Shown: positions 42,966-53,837, counted from the stretch's first letter. The stretch is 64,000 bases of DNA from Streptomyces sp. NBRC 109706 (GCF_000974485.1 NZ_BBOM01000006.1:1-64000), one strand, 5' to 3'. A program made the numbers and translations. The notes: generated by a model from the letters alone, not told the origin.

Positions 42966-44036
42966 TCAGCGGGCGTAGTCACCACTGAGGGTCACCGACT
43001 CGTCGTCGGCGTGCACCGTGCCGATCTCGCCCGCGACCCATGCGGGCACCCCCCGGTCGGCCAGCACGGCCAGGGCCGGATCCACCGCCTCCGGCGGCAG
43101 CACGGCGACCATGCCCACGCCCATGTTCAACGTCCTCTCCAGCTCCGCCCTGGCGACCCGGCCGACCTCGCCGACCACCCCGAAGACCGGGGCCGGCGAC
43201 CAGCTGGCGCGGTCGATCGTGGCGCCGAGCCCCTCGGGCAGCACCCGGGCCAGGTTGTTCGCCAGCCCGCCCCCGGTGACATGGGCGAAGGCATGGATCT
43301 CGGTGGCCTCGATCAGCGCCAGACAGTCCAGCGAGTAGATCCTGGTCGGCTCCAGCAGCTCCTCGCCGAGGGTGCGGCCGAACTCGGGCACCTCGCGCTC
43401 CAGGCCCCAACCGGCCCGGTTGAGCAGCACATGGCGGACCAGTGAGTACCCGTTGGAGTGCAGTCCGCTCGCGCCCATCGCCAGCACCACATCGCCGGTC
43501 CTGACCCGGTCGGCGCCCAGCAGGGCGTCCGCCTCCACCACGCCGGTGCCGGCGCCGGCCACGTCGTACTCCTCGGGGCCCAGCAGCCCAGGGTGCTCGG
43601 CGGTCTCGCCGCCGACCAGCGCGCAGCCGGCCAGCACACAGCCCTCGGCGATGCCCTTGACCAGCGCGGCCACTCGTTCGGGGTAGACCTTGCCGACGCA
43701 GATGTAGTCGGTCATGAAAAGCGGCTCGGCGCCGCAGACCACCAGATCGTCCACCACCATGGCGACCAGGTCCCGGCCGATGGTGTCGTGCACGTCCAGG
43801 CGCTGGGCGATGGCAACCTTGGTACCTACGCCGTCGGTCGCCGAGGCCAGCAGCGGACGCCGATAGCGGGTGAGCGCCGAGGCGTCGAACAGACCGGCGA
43901 AGCCGCCGAGCGCGCCCACGCTCTCCGGGCGCTGCGCCTTGGCGACCCACTCCTTCATCAGCTCGACGGCGGTCTCTCCGGCCTCGATATCGACGCCGGC
44001 CGCCGCGTAGCTGGCTCCGGGCACGTTAGTCGTCAT
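42966..44036 (-). CDS. purM: Phosphoribosylformylglycinamidine cyclo-ligase (AIR synthetase)
   Basis: This enzyme converts FGAM to AIR with ATP, step five of purine synthesis. The 356-residue protein has the family pattern from YAAAGVDIEAGETAVELMK through ATDGVGTKVAIA, MVVDDLVVCGAEPLF, GGETAEHPGLL, ASGLHSNGYSLVR, HVTGGGLANN and NMGVGMVAVLP. The ATG at 44036 lies 44 bp after the purF stop, so the two form a purF-purM operon read leftward. The ribosome site AGAGAGACC is weak, consistent with coupled expression. The length is normal. Confidence 0.97.
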   Translation of the reverse strand: MTTNVPGASYAAAGVDIEAGETAVELMKEWVAKAQRPESVGALGGFAGLFDASALTRYRRPLLASATDGVGTKVAIAQRLDVHDTIGRDLVAMVVDDLVVCGAEPLFMTDYICVGKVYPERVAALVKGIAEGCVLAGCALVGGETAEHPGLLGPEEYDVAGAGTGVVEADALLGADRVRTGDVVLAMGASGLHSNGYSLVRHVLLNRAGWGLEREVPEFGRTLGEELLEPTRIYSLDCLALIEATEIHAFAHVTGGGLANNLARVLPEGLGATIDRASWSPAPVFGVVGEVGRVARAELERTLNMGVGMVAVLPPEAVDPALAVLADRGVPAWVAGEIGTVHADDESVTLSGDYAR

Positions 44037-44080
44037 CAGGTCTCTCTCGTGTGAACGCCCGGCCCGCGGCCGGGCGCGCG

Positions 44081-45640
44081 TTACGGACGGCGCAGCGCGT
44101 CGGCCGCGCCAGGACCGGTGAGCAGGGGCAGCGACGTGCCCTCCGACGCTCCGGCGGCGCGCGCGGCCGGCTGCTCCAGCACGTCCTTGCCCAGCAGCTC
44201 CGGGTCCGGCAGCTCCATCGGGTACTCGCCGTCGAAGCAGGCCCGGCACAGCTCAGGCTTGGCGATCGTGGTGGCCTCGACCATGCCGTCCAGGGAGATA
44301 TAGGAGAGCGAGTCGGCCCCGAGCGAGGCGCCGATCTCCGCCACGGACAGGCCGTTGGCGATCAGCTCGGCCCGGGTGGCGAAGTCGATACCGAAGAAGC
44401 ACGGCCACTTGATCGGCGGCGAGCTGATCCGGACGTGCACCTCGGCGGCGCCGGCCTCGCGCAGCATCCGCACCAGCGCCCGTTGGGTGTTGCCCCGGAC
44501 GATGGAGTCGTCGACCACGACCAGCCGCTTGCCGCGAATGACCTCTTTGAGCGGGTTCAGCTTGAGTCGGATACCCAACTGTCTGATGGTCTGACTCGGC
44601 TGGATGAAGGTGCGCCCCACATAGGAGTTCTTCACCAGGCCCGAGCCGTACGGGATGCCGCTGGCCTCCGCGTAGCCGATGGCGGCCGGCGTTCCCGACT
44701 CCGGTGTCGATATCACCAGATCGGCGTCCACCGGGGCCTCGGCGGCCAGTCGGCGTCCCATCTCCACCCGGGAGAGATAGACGTTGCGGCCCGCGATATC
44801 GGTGTCGGGGCGGGCCAGGTAAACATACTCGAAGACACAGCCCCGAGGCTTCGCTTCCGCGAATCGGATGGAGCGGAGACCCTGCTCGTCCACGGCGATC
44901 ATCTCGCCGGGCTCGATCTCCCTGACCACCGAGGCGCCCACGATGTCCAGCGCCGCGGTCTCCGAGGCCACCACCCAGCCGCGTTCGAGACGGCCCAGCA
45001 CCAATGGCCGGAAACCTTCCCGGTCGCGGGCCGCGTAGAGGGTGTTCTCGTCCATGAAGACAAACGAGAAGGCGCCCTTGACCTGGGGCAGCACCCGGGG
45101 CGCGGCCTCCTCGACGGTCAGCGGCTCGCCGCGCTCGTCGCGCTGGCCGGCCAGCAGCACCGTCACCAGATCCGTGTCGTTGGTGGTCGCCACCCGCTGC
45201 CGCGAGCCCCGGCCGACCGGCAGTTCGGCGACCAGTTCGGCCAGCTCCGCCGTGTTGACCAGGTTTCCGTTGTGGCCGAGCGCGATCGAGCCATGTCCCG
45301 TCGCCCGGAAGGTCGGCTGGGCGTTCTCCCAGGTGGGAGCGCCCGTGGTCGAGTAGCGCGTATGACCGACCGCTATATGGCCGGTCAGCGAGCCGAGGGC
45401 GGTCTCGTCGAAGACCTGGGACACCAGCCCCATGTCCTTGAAGACCAGAATCTTGGCTCCGTCGCTGACCGCGATCCCCGCGGACTCCTGTCCACGGTGC
45501 TGTAGCGCATAGAGCCCAAAGAAGGTGAGCTTGGCGACCTCCTCGCCCGGGGCCCAGACGCCGAAGACGCCACAGGCGTCCCTCGGGCCTTTCTCGCCGG
45601 GGTCGAGGTCGTGGTTGAGTCGTCCGTCACCACGTGGCAC
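44081..45640 (-). CDS. purF: Amidophosphoribosyltransferase
   Basis: It catalyses the first committed step of purine synthesis, PRPP plus glutamine to phosphoribosylamine. The 519-residue protein is made with a 22-residue propeptide ending before Cys23 (ACGVFGVW), the N-terminal nucleophile after processing. The glutaminase domain runs to about 240. The PRPP loop is RLVVVDDSIVRGNT (about 365). Cys residues in GCVFEYV, WPCFFGIDFAT and LCRACFDGEYP match the iron-sulphur-containing enzyme type. GTG 45640 is the only good start. It leads the purF-purM operon. Feedback control by nucleotides is expected from the family. Confidence 0.97.
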   Translation of the reverse strand: MPRGDGRLNHDLDPGEKGPRDACGVFGVWAPGEEVAKLTFFGLYALQHRGQESAGIAVSDGAKILVFKDMGLVSQVFDETALGSLTGHIAVGHTRYSTTGAPTWENAQPTFRATGHGSIALGHNGNLVNTAELAELVAELPVGRGSRQRVATTNDTDLVTVLLAGQRDERGEPLTVEEAAPRVLPQVKGAFSFVFMDENTLYAARDREGFRPLVLGRLERGWVVASETAALDIVGASVVREIEPGEMIAVDEQGLRSIRFAEAKPRGCVFEYVYLARPDTDIAGRNVYLSRVEMGRRLAAEAPVDADLVISTPESGTPAAIGYAEASGIPYGSGLVKNSYVGRTFIQPSQTIRQLGIRLKLNPLKEVIRGKRLVVVDDSIVRGNTQRALVRMLREAGAAEVHVRISSPPIKWPCFFGIDFATRAELIANGLSVAEIGASLGADSLSYISLDGMVEATTIAKPELCRACFDGEYPMELPDPELLGKDVLEQPAARAAGASEGTSLPLLTGPGAADALRRP

Positions 45641-45740
45641 ATCTTGAGTTTAGGCCAGAAGTGGCCGACGAGGAGAACCCCTGGATTGTGAGACATGCCC
45701 CATGTGACGCCGGCTTCGGGCGCTTTGGGACGCTGGGCGG

Positions 45741-46544
45741 TCAGCCGAGCACGGGCAGTTCCGCCGCGATGGCCTCCGCCCGGCCGCCGCTGGCCCGCAG
45801 CCGCCCGCCGGCCATCGCCTCCGGCCAGCCGATCCGGCCGGCCGCCAGCCGCAGCCAGGTGATCGGATCGCTCTCCACCACATTGGGCGGCGTTCCCCTG
45901 GTGTGCCGGGGCCCCGCCACGCACTGCACCGCGACAAACGGGGGCACCCGCAGCTCGGTCGAGGCCCCCGGCGCCCTGACCGCCAGGGCGTCGGCCAGCA
46001 TCCGCACCGTGATCGCCAGCGCCTGCCGGTCCAGCCGCACCGCGACGCCGGCCCTGACCAGATCGTCGCTGTGCACCACCAGCTCGACCACCCGGGTGAC
46101 GCTGAAGTCCAGCGCCCGCATCGCGCCGAAGGGGTGCGGGATCAGCAGATCCTCCCTGACCCCCGTCTCCACCACCGCGTCCAGCTCCTCGGCGGCCAGA
46201 TCGATGGCCACCCGGTGGTCGGGCTGCCGCTCGGCGGCCTCCCTCGCGTCCTTGTCCAGGGTCTCGGCCAGACCACCGACCGCGACCGCCCAGCCGTCCA
46301 GGCCCGTGGTCGGCCTGGTCGCCTCGGGCGCCGGCTGGGCCAACAGCCGGGGCAGCGAGTCCACCTGCCGCGCGATATGCGCCAGCAGCAGCCCGACGTC
46401 CCAGCCCGCGAGACCGACCGGACGGGTCAGGCTCGCGTCGGGCAGCTCATGGGCGGCCAGCCGTACGAACTCCACCTGGGCGAGCAGCGCGTCGCGGACC
46501 CGATCCGGGTGATAGGCGCGGGGCTTGCGTCGGATGGCAGACAT
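45741..46544 (-). CDS. Maleylpyruvate isomerase-like / sterol carrier family protein
   Basis: A 267-residue soluble protein of the DinB/MDMPI fold. The N-terminal four-helix bundle contains GLAGWDVGLLLAHIARQVDSLPRLL and later FSVTRVVELVVHSDDLVRAG, with His residues that usually bind a metal. The C-terminal part (about 190-265, VAVQCVAGPRHTRG, WLRLAAGRIGWPEAM) resembles the sterol-carrier-like extension. It may be a mycothiol-dependent enzyme, as several actinobacterial members are; no substrate is evident. It lies upstream of purF in the same direction, 100 bp away, and its start is at 46544. Confidence 0.85.
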   Translation of the reverse strand: MSAIRRKPRAYHPDRVRDALLAQVEFVRLAAHELPDASLTRPVGLAGWDVGLLLAHIARQVDSLPRLLAQPAPEATRPTTGLDGWAVAVGGLAETLDKDAREAAERQPDHRVAIDLAAEELDAVVETGVREDLLIPHPFGAMRALDFSVTRVVELVVHSDDLVRAGVAVRLDRQALAITVRMLADALAVRAPGASTELRVPPFVAVQCVAGPRHTRGTPPNVVESDPITWLRLAAGRIGWPEAMAGGRLRASGGRAEAIAAELPVLG

Positions 46545-46639
46545 GACACGGAGCTTACCGACGGCCCCCCGAGGGTGAAGGTGACAAGGTCATACCGGAT
46601 CACCCCGCGCCGGACCGCCACGAAGGCGGCGCGCCTAGG

Positions 46640-47173
46640 ATGCGCGACATGGCATACGCGGACCGGTATCTGGCCGAGGACGAGGAACTCCTCTACGAGA
46701 CCCGGCAGCACTGGACCACCCTGGTCAGCGAGTTCCTGCTGCTGTGCGTGATCATCGCGGTGGCGGGCGGCCTGGTCTGGGCGCTGCCGACCGACGAGGA
46801 CTGGGGCCGCACCGGCGTCTGGGTGGTGCTGGCCGTCGCCGGCGTCGCGGCGGTCTGGCTCTGGCTGGTGCCGCTGCTCCAGTGGCGCGCCACCCTCTAC
46901 TTCCTCACCACCAAGCGCCTGCACAAGCGGTCGGGCTTTCTCTCCAAGTCCGGCCGCAGCATTCCGCTGGCGCGGGTGAACGACGTCGCGTTCTCCGCCT
47001 CGCTCTGGGAGCGGATCATGCGCTACGGGACGGTCCGCGTACAGTCGGCGTCCGAGCAGGGCATGATGACGCTCCGGCATGTGCCCAACCCCGAGGCCCT
47101 GAAGAACCAGGTGTACCAGGCGATCGACGGGCTCCGCGACGAGCCGCCGGCCCAACCGCCGTACGGAGCGTGA
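46640..47173 (+). CDS. Membrane protein with bacterial PH domain
   Basis: A 177-residue protein. Two transmembrane helices at about 32-52 and 60-82 precede a bacterial pleckstrin-homology (bPH2/DUF304) domain (about 90-165). That domain contains LYFLTTKRLHKRSGFLSKSGRSIPLARVNDVAFSASLWERIMRYGTVRV, characteristic of the family, and ends in a MTLRHVPNPEALKNQVYQAI segment. Such proteins are widespread in actinobacterial membranes with unknown function. It is divergent from the isomerase-like gene (96 bp between starts). Confidence 0.9.
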   Translation: MRDMAYADRYLAEDEELLYETRQHWTTLVSEFLLLCVIIAVAGGLVWALPTDEDWGRTGVWVVLAVAGVAAVWLWLVPLLQWRATLYFLTTKRLHKRSGFLSKSGRSIPLARVNDVAFSASLWERIMRYGTVRVQSASEQGMMTLRHVPNPEALKNQVYQAIDGLRDEPPAQPPYGA

Positions 47174-47267
47174 CGACCGGTCGGCTTTCAGTACGTCTCG
47201 CCGAAGTAAACCGACAAAGACGGCCAATCGCCTGAATGTCCCTCCGGCTGGCGGGTACCCCGGCGGC

Positions 47268-47720
47268 ATGGCTGGTATCGAACTGCGCAGCACGGCATTC
47301 AACGACCGGACACCGATCCCCGGCCGCCATGCCAAGGACGGCGAGAACATCTCCCCACCGCTGACCTGGTCGCGGCCCCCCACCGGCACGGAGGAGCTGG
47401 TCCTGCTCTGCGAGGACCCGGACGCACCGTCCGGCACCTTTGTGCACTGGCTGGTCACCGGCATCGACCCGGAGAGCGGCGGAGTCGCGGCCGGGGAGGT
47501 GCCCGACGGCGGCACCGCGCACCGCAACAGCTTCGGCGAACCGGGCTGGGACGGCCCCCAACCGCCCGTCGGCGACCGGGCCCACCGTTACCGCTTCCGG
47601 CTGTACGCGGTCCCCGAGCCGGTCCCGCTGCCGGACAGCGCCACCGCCGCCCAGGTGCACCGCACCATGAGCCAGCACGGGCTGGCCAGCGGCCTGCTGA
47701 CCGGCCTCCACCAGCGGTGA
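47268..47720 (+). CDS. YbhB/YbcL-type phosphatidylethanolamine-binding-like protein (PEBP family)
   Basis: A 150-residue protein of the Raf-kinase-inhibitor-like family. The signatures are DGENISPPLTWSRPP, the DPDAPSGTFVHWLVTGI block with the conserved Asp, Pro and His of the anion-binding pocket, and GPQPPVGDRAHRYRFRLYA. It has no signal peptide, so it is probably cytoplasmic. The ATG at 47268 is 94 bp after the PH-domain gene. Function in bacteria is unclear. Confidence 0.92.
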   Translation: MAGIELRSTAFNDRTPIPGRHAKDGENISPPLTWSRPPTGTEELVLLCEDPDAPSGTFVHWLVTGIDPESGGVAAGEVPDGGTAHRNSFGEPGWDGPQPPVGDRAHRYRFRLYAVPEPVPLPDSATAAQVHRTMSQHGLASGLLTGLHQR

Positions 47721-47791
47721 CCGCCGGCACCGGGAGCCCGCGCCGGGAACCCGAACCAGGAGCCCGCATCAGGAGAGGAAGTGAGGGCGAG

Positions 47792-48292
47792 ATGGTCCGC
47801 AAGAAGGTAGAGGGCAACGAGGAACAGCGCCGCGCGGCGGCCCGCGCCGCCCGCGAACGGGGCGAGAGCCCCAGCGCACGCAATGTCACCACCGGGGGCT
47901 CCAAGCAGCGCACCCATGTGCCCGACAGGAACTCGTGGAGCCACGCGGAACGGACGGAACCCCTGGACCGGGGCAAGCAGCGGGTGGAGGCGGCCGAGAT
48001 GGAGGTCCAACGAGCGGAGCCGCCGCCCGAACCGCCCCCCGGCCGCAACTTCACCGGGCGCGCCCACCCCGGCTACGACCAGGAGCACCAGGCCGTCTTC
48101 CAGGCCGTGGCCACGGCCGAACGCCGCCACGGCGGCAACGCGGTCCACGCCCACGAGATCGCCCGCACGGCCGGCCTCCCCCACGACCGCACCAAGGTCC
48201 TCCTGCACGATCTGGTGACCGACCAACGCATCGTCACCAAACTGGAGAACACCGACACCCCGGACATGGGCCCCCGCTACGAAACCCGCTGA
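47792..48292 (+). CDS. Conserved hypothetical protein with a C-terminal winged-helix-like segment
   Basis: A 166-residue protein. The first 90 residues are a basic, Arg/Glu-rich disordered region, and the last 75 (HPGYDQEHQAVFQAVATAERRHGG, then ARTAGLPHDRTKVLLHDLV) look like a small winged helix-turn-helix. The ATG at 47792 has AGGAAGTGAGG about ten bases upstream; the frame extends back into the previous gene's end and was not used. It may be a DNA-binding accessory protein. It is the last gene before the 171-bp tandem repeat. Confidence 0.75.
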   Translation: MVRKKVEGNEEQRRAAARAARERGESPSARNVTTGGSKQRTHVPDRNSWSHAERTEPLDRGKQRVEAAEMEVQRAEPPPEPPPGRNFTGRAHPGYDQEHQAVFQAVATAERRHGGNAVHAHEIARTAGLPHDRTKVLLHDLVTDQRIVTKLENTDTPDMGPRYETR

Positions 48293-48305
48293 CCGCTGGC
48301 CGCTC

Positions 48306-48632
48306 GGGCCTTGGCCGCCCCCGGCCTGACGGCCGGGGGTTCGCCCACCCACCCACCCCTTGTGGGGTGGGCGGGCGGTCGGCGGAAAGCTCCGGCCGCC
48401 GGCCCGGAACAGCCACCCTTTCGGCGACAGACAAATGGCCCCGAGGGGCAGCCGACACACCACTCGCTTGCCGCGCGGGCCTTAGCCGCCCCCGGCCTGA
48501 CCGCCGGGGGTTCGCCCACCCACCCGCCCCTTGTGGGGTGGGCGGGCGGTCGGCGGAAAGCTTCGGCCGCCGGCCCGGAACGGCCACCCTTTCGGGGACA
48601 GACGAGTGGCCCCAAGGGGCAGCCGCCGCTCA
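48306..48632. repeat. Tandem duplication, 171-bp period
   Basis: Two near-identical blocks begin with GGGCCTTGGCCGCCCCCGGC at 48306 and GGGCCTTAGCCGCCCCCGGC at 48477. Each continues through the same CCGGGGGTTCGCCCACCC segment, a GGGGTGGGC hairpin, GGCGGAAAGCT, GCCGGCCCGGAAC and GGGGCAGCC. They differ at about a dozen positions. No gene is supported, and the frames are open only because of composition. Confidence 0.85.
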
Positions 48633-49069
48633 CAAAGCCGGGCCCGGACCGGCCCGGCCCGGACCCGAAAGGCGAACACCCGGCGGTCGCTCAGGGAGCC
48701 CGGGGCCCGTGGCGAAGCACGGGTACCCAGGCGCCGCTTCGGGGACGGACGGGTGGGTGGGAAAGAAACCCCGGGCCTCCCGCACCACATCGCGGCCGAT
48801 CCACCGGCCCGGACCCGAGACGCCGGCACCCGCCCGCCGCTCACAAGACCAGGCCCCGGCACCCCGGGGCACGCCTCGCCCGGCACGGACCGGGCCCGAG
48901 AGGCGGGCACACGCCCGCCGCTCGGGAGCCCGGGACCGCCGGGGGCGCCCGGCCGCCGTTCAGAAGGCCAAGGGCTCCGGCACGCCAGGACCGGACGGCC
49001 CGGGGGCGAGATGATGCGGGCGCCCGCCCGCCCCTTCGAAGGGGCGGGCGGGTGGGAAAAAACCCCGCG
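48633..49069. repeat. Degenerate GC-rich repeat region
   Basis: This continues the block above with weaker similarities. A variant of the GGGGACGGACGGGTGGG motif lies near 48738-48758. Motif series GGCCCGGACCCGAAAGGCG and GGCCCGAGAGGCGGGC recur (about 48656, 48791, 48890). A perfect hairpin is at 49028-49051, with arms CCGCCCGCCCC and GGGGCGGGCGG around TTCGAA. No gene is supported. Confidence 0.6.
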
Positions 49070-49459
49070 TCAGGACGCGGTGCGTTCCTGCGCGCTGGCC
49101 TCGACGCAGAACTCGTTGCCCGCCGGGTCGGCCAGGACGGCCCAGCCCCGGCCGTTGGGCTTGCGGCGGTCGTCCACCAGCGTCGCGCCCAACGCGAGGA
49201 CGCGTTCCACCTCGGCGTCGCGCGACTGGCCCGGCTCCAGGTCGAGGTGGACCCGGTTCTTCAGGGACTTCCGCTCCGGCACCCGCACGAACAGCAGCGT
49301 CGGCTGGCCGTCGGGGACGGCCAGCGCGACCTCGTCGTCGCCCGGTTCGTCGATCGGATCGACCGGGTGGCCCAGCACCCCGCTCCAGAACCGGGCCAGC
49401 TCGAAGGGCTCGTGCGGCTCGGCACAGTCGAAGGTGATGTGGCGGATGACGGACGGCAT
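49070..49459 (-). CDS. VOC-family (glyoxalase-like) protein
   Basis: A 129-residue single-domain vicinal-oxygen-chelate protein. The fold is visible as two beta-alpha-beta-beta-beta units: HITFDCAEPHEPFELARFWSGVLGHPV, VRVPERKSLKNRVHLDLE, the second ending GWAVLADPAGNEFCVEA, with H and E as metal ligands. The substrate is unknown. GGAGGAGAATCG precedes the ATG at 49459, and the longer upstream frame is rejected. It lies 70 bp after the purL stop, in the same direction, and may be co-transcribed. Confidence 0.9.
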   Translation of the reverse strand: MPSVIRHITFDCAEPHEPFELARFWSGVLGHPVDPIDEPGDDEVALAVPDGQPTLLFVRVPERKSLKNRVHLDLEPGQSRDAEVERVLALGATLVDDRRKPNGRGWAVLADPAGNEFCVEASAQERTAS

Positions 49460-49529
49460 CGATTCTCCTCCGCCTGCCCGCGTGAGCAGGCCGTGGGCAG
49501 GCCATGGGCAGGCTGTGGACAGGCGCGCC

Positions 49530-51796
<2,267 letters not shown>

Positions 51797-51797
<1 letters not shown>

Positions 51798-52471
51798 CAG
51801 GCGACCAGCTTCTTGAGTACCGAGGTGAAGAACGGGATGCCGTCGGTGGTGGGCCCGGTCAGGGACTCGACGGCGTGCTCCGGGTGGGGCATCAGGCCGA
51901 CGATGTTGCCGGCCGCGTTGGTCAGCCCGGCGATGTTCCGGCGGGAGCCGTTCGGGTTGCGCTCCAGGTAGCGGAAGACGATCCGGCCCTCGGCCTCCAG
52001 CTCGTCCAGGGTGCGCTCGTCGGCGACATAGCCGCCCTCGCCGTTCTTCAGCGGGATGGTGATCTCGGCGCCGGCCTCGAAGTCCCCCGTCCAGGCGGTG
52101 TCGGTGTTCTCCACGCGCAGCCGCTGGTCCCGGCAGACGAAGTGCAGATGGTCGTTGCGGGTCAGCGCACCGGGCAGCAGATGGGATTCGCAGAGCATCT
52201 GGAAACCGTTGCAGATCCCCAGAACGGGGAGCCCGTCCTTGGCGCCGGCAATGATCGTTTCCATCACCGGAGAGAATCGCGCGATGGCGCCACAACGCAG
52301 ATAGTCGCCATAGGAGAATCCGCCGGGCAGGATCACGGCATCCGCCTGGTGGAGATCTTTGTCACCGTGCCAGAGCGCGACCGGCTCGCCGCCGGCCAGC
52401 TTTACCGCGCGGGCGGCGTCCCGGTCGTCGAGGGAGCCGGGAAATGTGACGACTCCTACACGAGTGGTCAC
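51797..52471 (-). CDS. purQ: Phosphoribosylformylglycinamidine synthase subunit PurQ (glutaminase)
   Basis: A 224-residue class I glutamine amidotransferase supplying ammonia to PurL. The catalytic Cys is in [13 protein letters not shown] and the His/Glu pair is in [11 protein letters not shown]. The GTG start at 52471 overlaps the purS stop by four bases (GTGA), and its own stop overlaps the purL start. The length is normal. The complex needs PurS as an ammonia-channel chaperone. Confidence 0.98.
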
Positions 52472-52767
52472 CGGGCCACCCCTTCTTCCACCCCATTGCC
52501 CGTGGCGTTCCCGGCCTCGTCGACGTCCTCGACGCGGACCACGAAGTCCTCGATCACGGTGTTGGCGAGAAAGGTGTCGGCGATCTCCCTGATCCGGGCC
52601 AACGCCGCCTCGTCGACCGGCCCCTCCAGGTCGAGTTCGAAGCGCTTCCCCTGACGGACATCGGTGATCCCGGCAAACCCGAGACGGGGCAGTGCGCGTT
52701 GCACGGCCTGGCCCTGGGGGTCGAGGATCTCGGGCTTGAGCATGACGTCAACTACGACGCGGGCCAC
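52468..52767 (-). CDS. purS: Phosphoribosylformylglycinamidine synthase subunit PurS
   Basis: A 99-residue small subunit. It begins [30 protein letters not shown] and has the conserved [13 protein letters not shown] strand and [17 protein letters not shown]. It bridges PurL and PurQ for FGAR amidation. GTG 52767 follows GGGAGTAAGCCAG; the frame upstream of it is not homologous to the family. It heads the purS-purQ-purL operon. A small inverted repeat (TCTAC-GCGA-GTAGA) lies at 52855-52868 upstream. Confidence 0.96.
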   Translation of the reverse strand: MARVVVDVMLKPEILDPQGQAVQRALPRLGFAGITDVRQGKRFELDLEGPVDEAALARIREIADTFLANTVIEDFVVRVEDVDEAGNATGNGVEEGVAR

Positions 52768-53166
52768 TGGCTTACTCCCGGTGGTGTTGCGAGTGCTGGT
52801 GATGCGGGGCTCTGATGCTTGACGCCGCACGGATCAGCGTACCCGGCGAAGAAATCTACGCGAGTAGAGCGACGGGGGCTGGTCACGTTAAGGTATCGGG
52901 CGCACAAACCCCTGCAAGAAACGCGCGGAAATAAGTAGGGTCCCGGTACGCGAGAGTCATGTCGAGTCACTGACGAGACACCCGAGATGGTGCCGAGATG
53001 ACACGCGACGGCAATTTCGTCGCTTCGCTTTAGTGCGTCGAGCACAGTACAAATAAAGAAGAAGCTCACAAACGAGGGGAGCGCCGAGATCGTGGCGGCC
53101 GGGAAACCGGCGAAGCCCGCCCCGGATGCCGGGGAACGGCGGCGACTCCCGAAAGGACCGATATCC
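52768..53166. promoter_or_regulatory. Divergent region between purS and the Lsr2 paralogue
   Basis: No gene is supported except for a possible N-terminal extension of the Lsr2 paralogue. It holds the inverted repeat TCTAC-GCGA-GTAGA (52855-52868), close to the purS start, and an AT-richer stretch with TACAAATAAAG near 53048-53058 that could include the -10 of the rightward gene. No riboswitch motif was recognised. Confidence 0.5.
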
Positions 53167-53496
53167 GTGGCACAGCGTGTGGTGGTCACTCTCTCCGACG
53201 ACATCGACGGCGGGGAGGCGGCGGAGACGGTCGCCTTCGGACTCGATGGCAAGACCTATGAGATCGACCTCAGCTCCGAGAACGCCGAGCAGCTGCGCGG
53301 GGCGCTCGCGCCGTATGTGGAGGCGGGCCGCAAGCGGTCCCGCTCCGGCCGGACGTTCCACCGCACGGCCGTCGCCCCCGACCCCAAGGCGGTGCGGGCC
53401 TGGGCCGAGTCCAACGGCTTCGGGGTGCCGGCCAGGGGCCGTATCCCGAGGAAGGTCTACGACGCGTTCAACCAGGCGCACGCGACCTCTCGTTGA
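53167..53496 (+). CDS. Lsr2-family nucleoid-associated protein (LsrL-like paralogue)
   Basis: A 109-residue H-NS-like xenogeneic silencer. The N-terminal dimerisation domain reads AQRVVVTLSDDIDGGEAAETVAFGLDGKTYEIDLS. The C-terminal DNA-binding region has the AT-hook-like VPARGRIPRKVYDAF, with RGR the typical minor-groove motif (RGR). Streptomycetes carry two Lsr2 paralogues, and this location is that of the second, LsrL, as I recall it. GTG 53167 matches family N-termini and has AAAGGA upstream. A GTG at 53092 with a stronger GAGGGGAG site would add 25 basic residues. It is divergent from purS. Confidence 0.9.
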   Translation: MAQRVVVTLSDDIDGGEAAETVAFGLDGKTYEIDLSSENAEQLRGALAPYVEAGRKRSRSGRTFHRTAVAPDPKAVRAWAESNGFGVPARGRIPRKVYDAFNQAHATSR

Positions 53497-53583
53497 GCCG
53501 ACTTGCCATGCCCCCGGGGTGATCCGCTAAAGTCTGGAGCGCGCCGAGGGGCAGGGCCGGAAGGCCGGAACCCCGAGGATCGC

Positions 53584-53655
53584 GCGGGTGTAGTTCAGTA
53601 GTAGAACACCCTCTTTCCAAGAGGGAGGCGCAGTGTGCAATTCCTGTCACCCGCT
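53584..53655 (+). tRNA. tRNA-Gly (anticodon TCC) with atypical D and T loops
   Basis: A 72-base tRNA. The acceptor GCGGGTG pairs with CACCCGC, the discriminator is T, and CCA is encoded. The anticodon stem CCCTC/GAGGG encloses TTTCCAA, giving TCC. The D-loop reads AGTAGTA where AATGGTA is usual, so G18 appears to be A. The T-arm reads GTGTGCAATTCC instead of GGTTCAATTCC, losing the TTC of T54-Psi55-C56 and leaving a mismatched T-stem. It is probably functional but unusual; see the findings. Confidence 0.85.
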
Positions 53656-53723
53656 CCAGCCGCTGGACCTGTCTTCGGATCGGGTACAGTAGGCGCAGCA
53701 ACACCCGCTCGCGGGTGGCCCAT

Positions 53724-53796
53724 GCGGACGTGGCTCAGTTGGTAGAGCATCACCTTGCCAAGGTGAGGGTCGCGAGTTCGAATCTCGTCGTCCGCT
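53724..53796 (+). tRNA. tRNA-Gly (anticodon GCC)
   Basis: A 73-base normal cloverleaf. The acceptor GCGGACG pairs with CGTCCGC, the discriminator is T, the D-loop is AGTTGGTA-type and the T-arm is GAGTTCGAATCTC. The anticodon loop CTTGCCAAG gives GCC. It lies 68 bp after the odd tRNA-Gly and shares its terminator. Confidence 0.97.
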
Positions 53797-53803
53797 CGGT
53801 GGA

Positions 53804-53837
53804 AAGGCCCCGGCACTGTTCTCAGTGCCGGGGCCTT
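53804..53837 (+). terminator. Terminator of the tRNA-Gly pair
   Basis: AAGGCCCCGGCACTG (53804-53818) pairs exactly with CAGTGCCGGGGCCTT (53823-53837) around TTCT and is followed by CTTC. A 15-bp stem. Confidence 0.92.
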
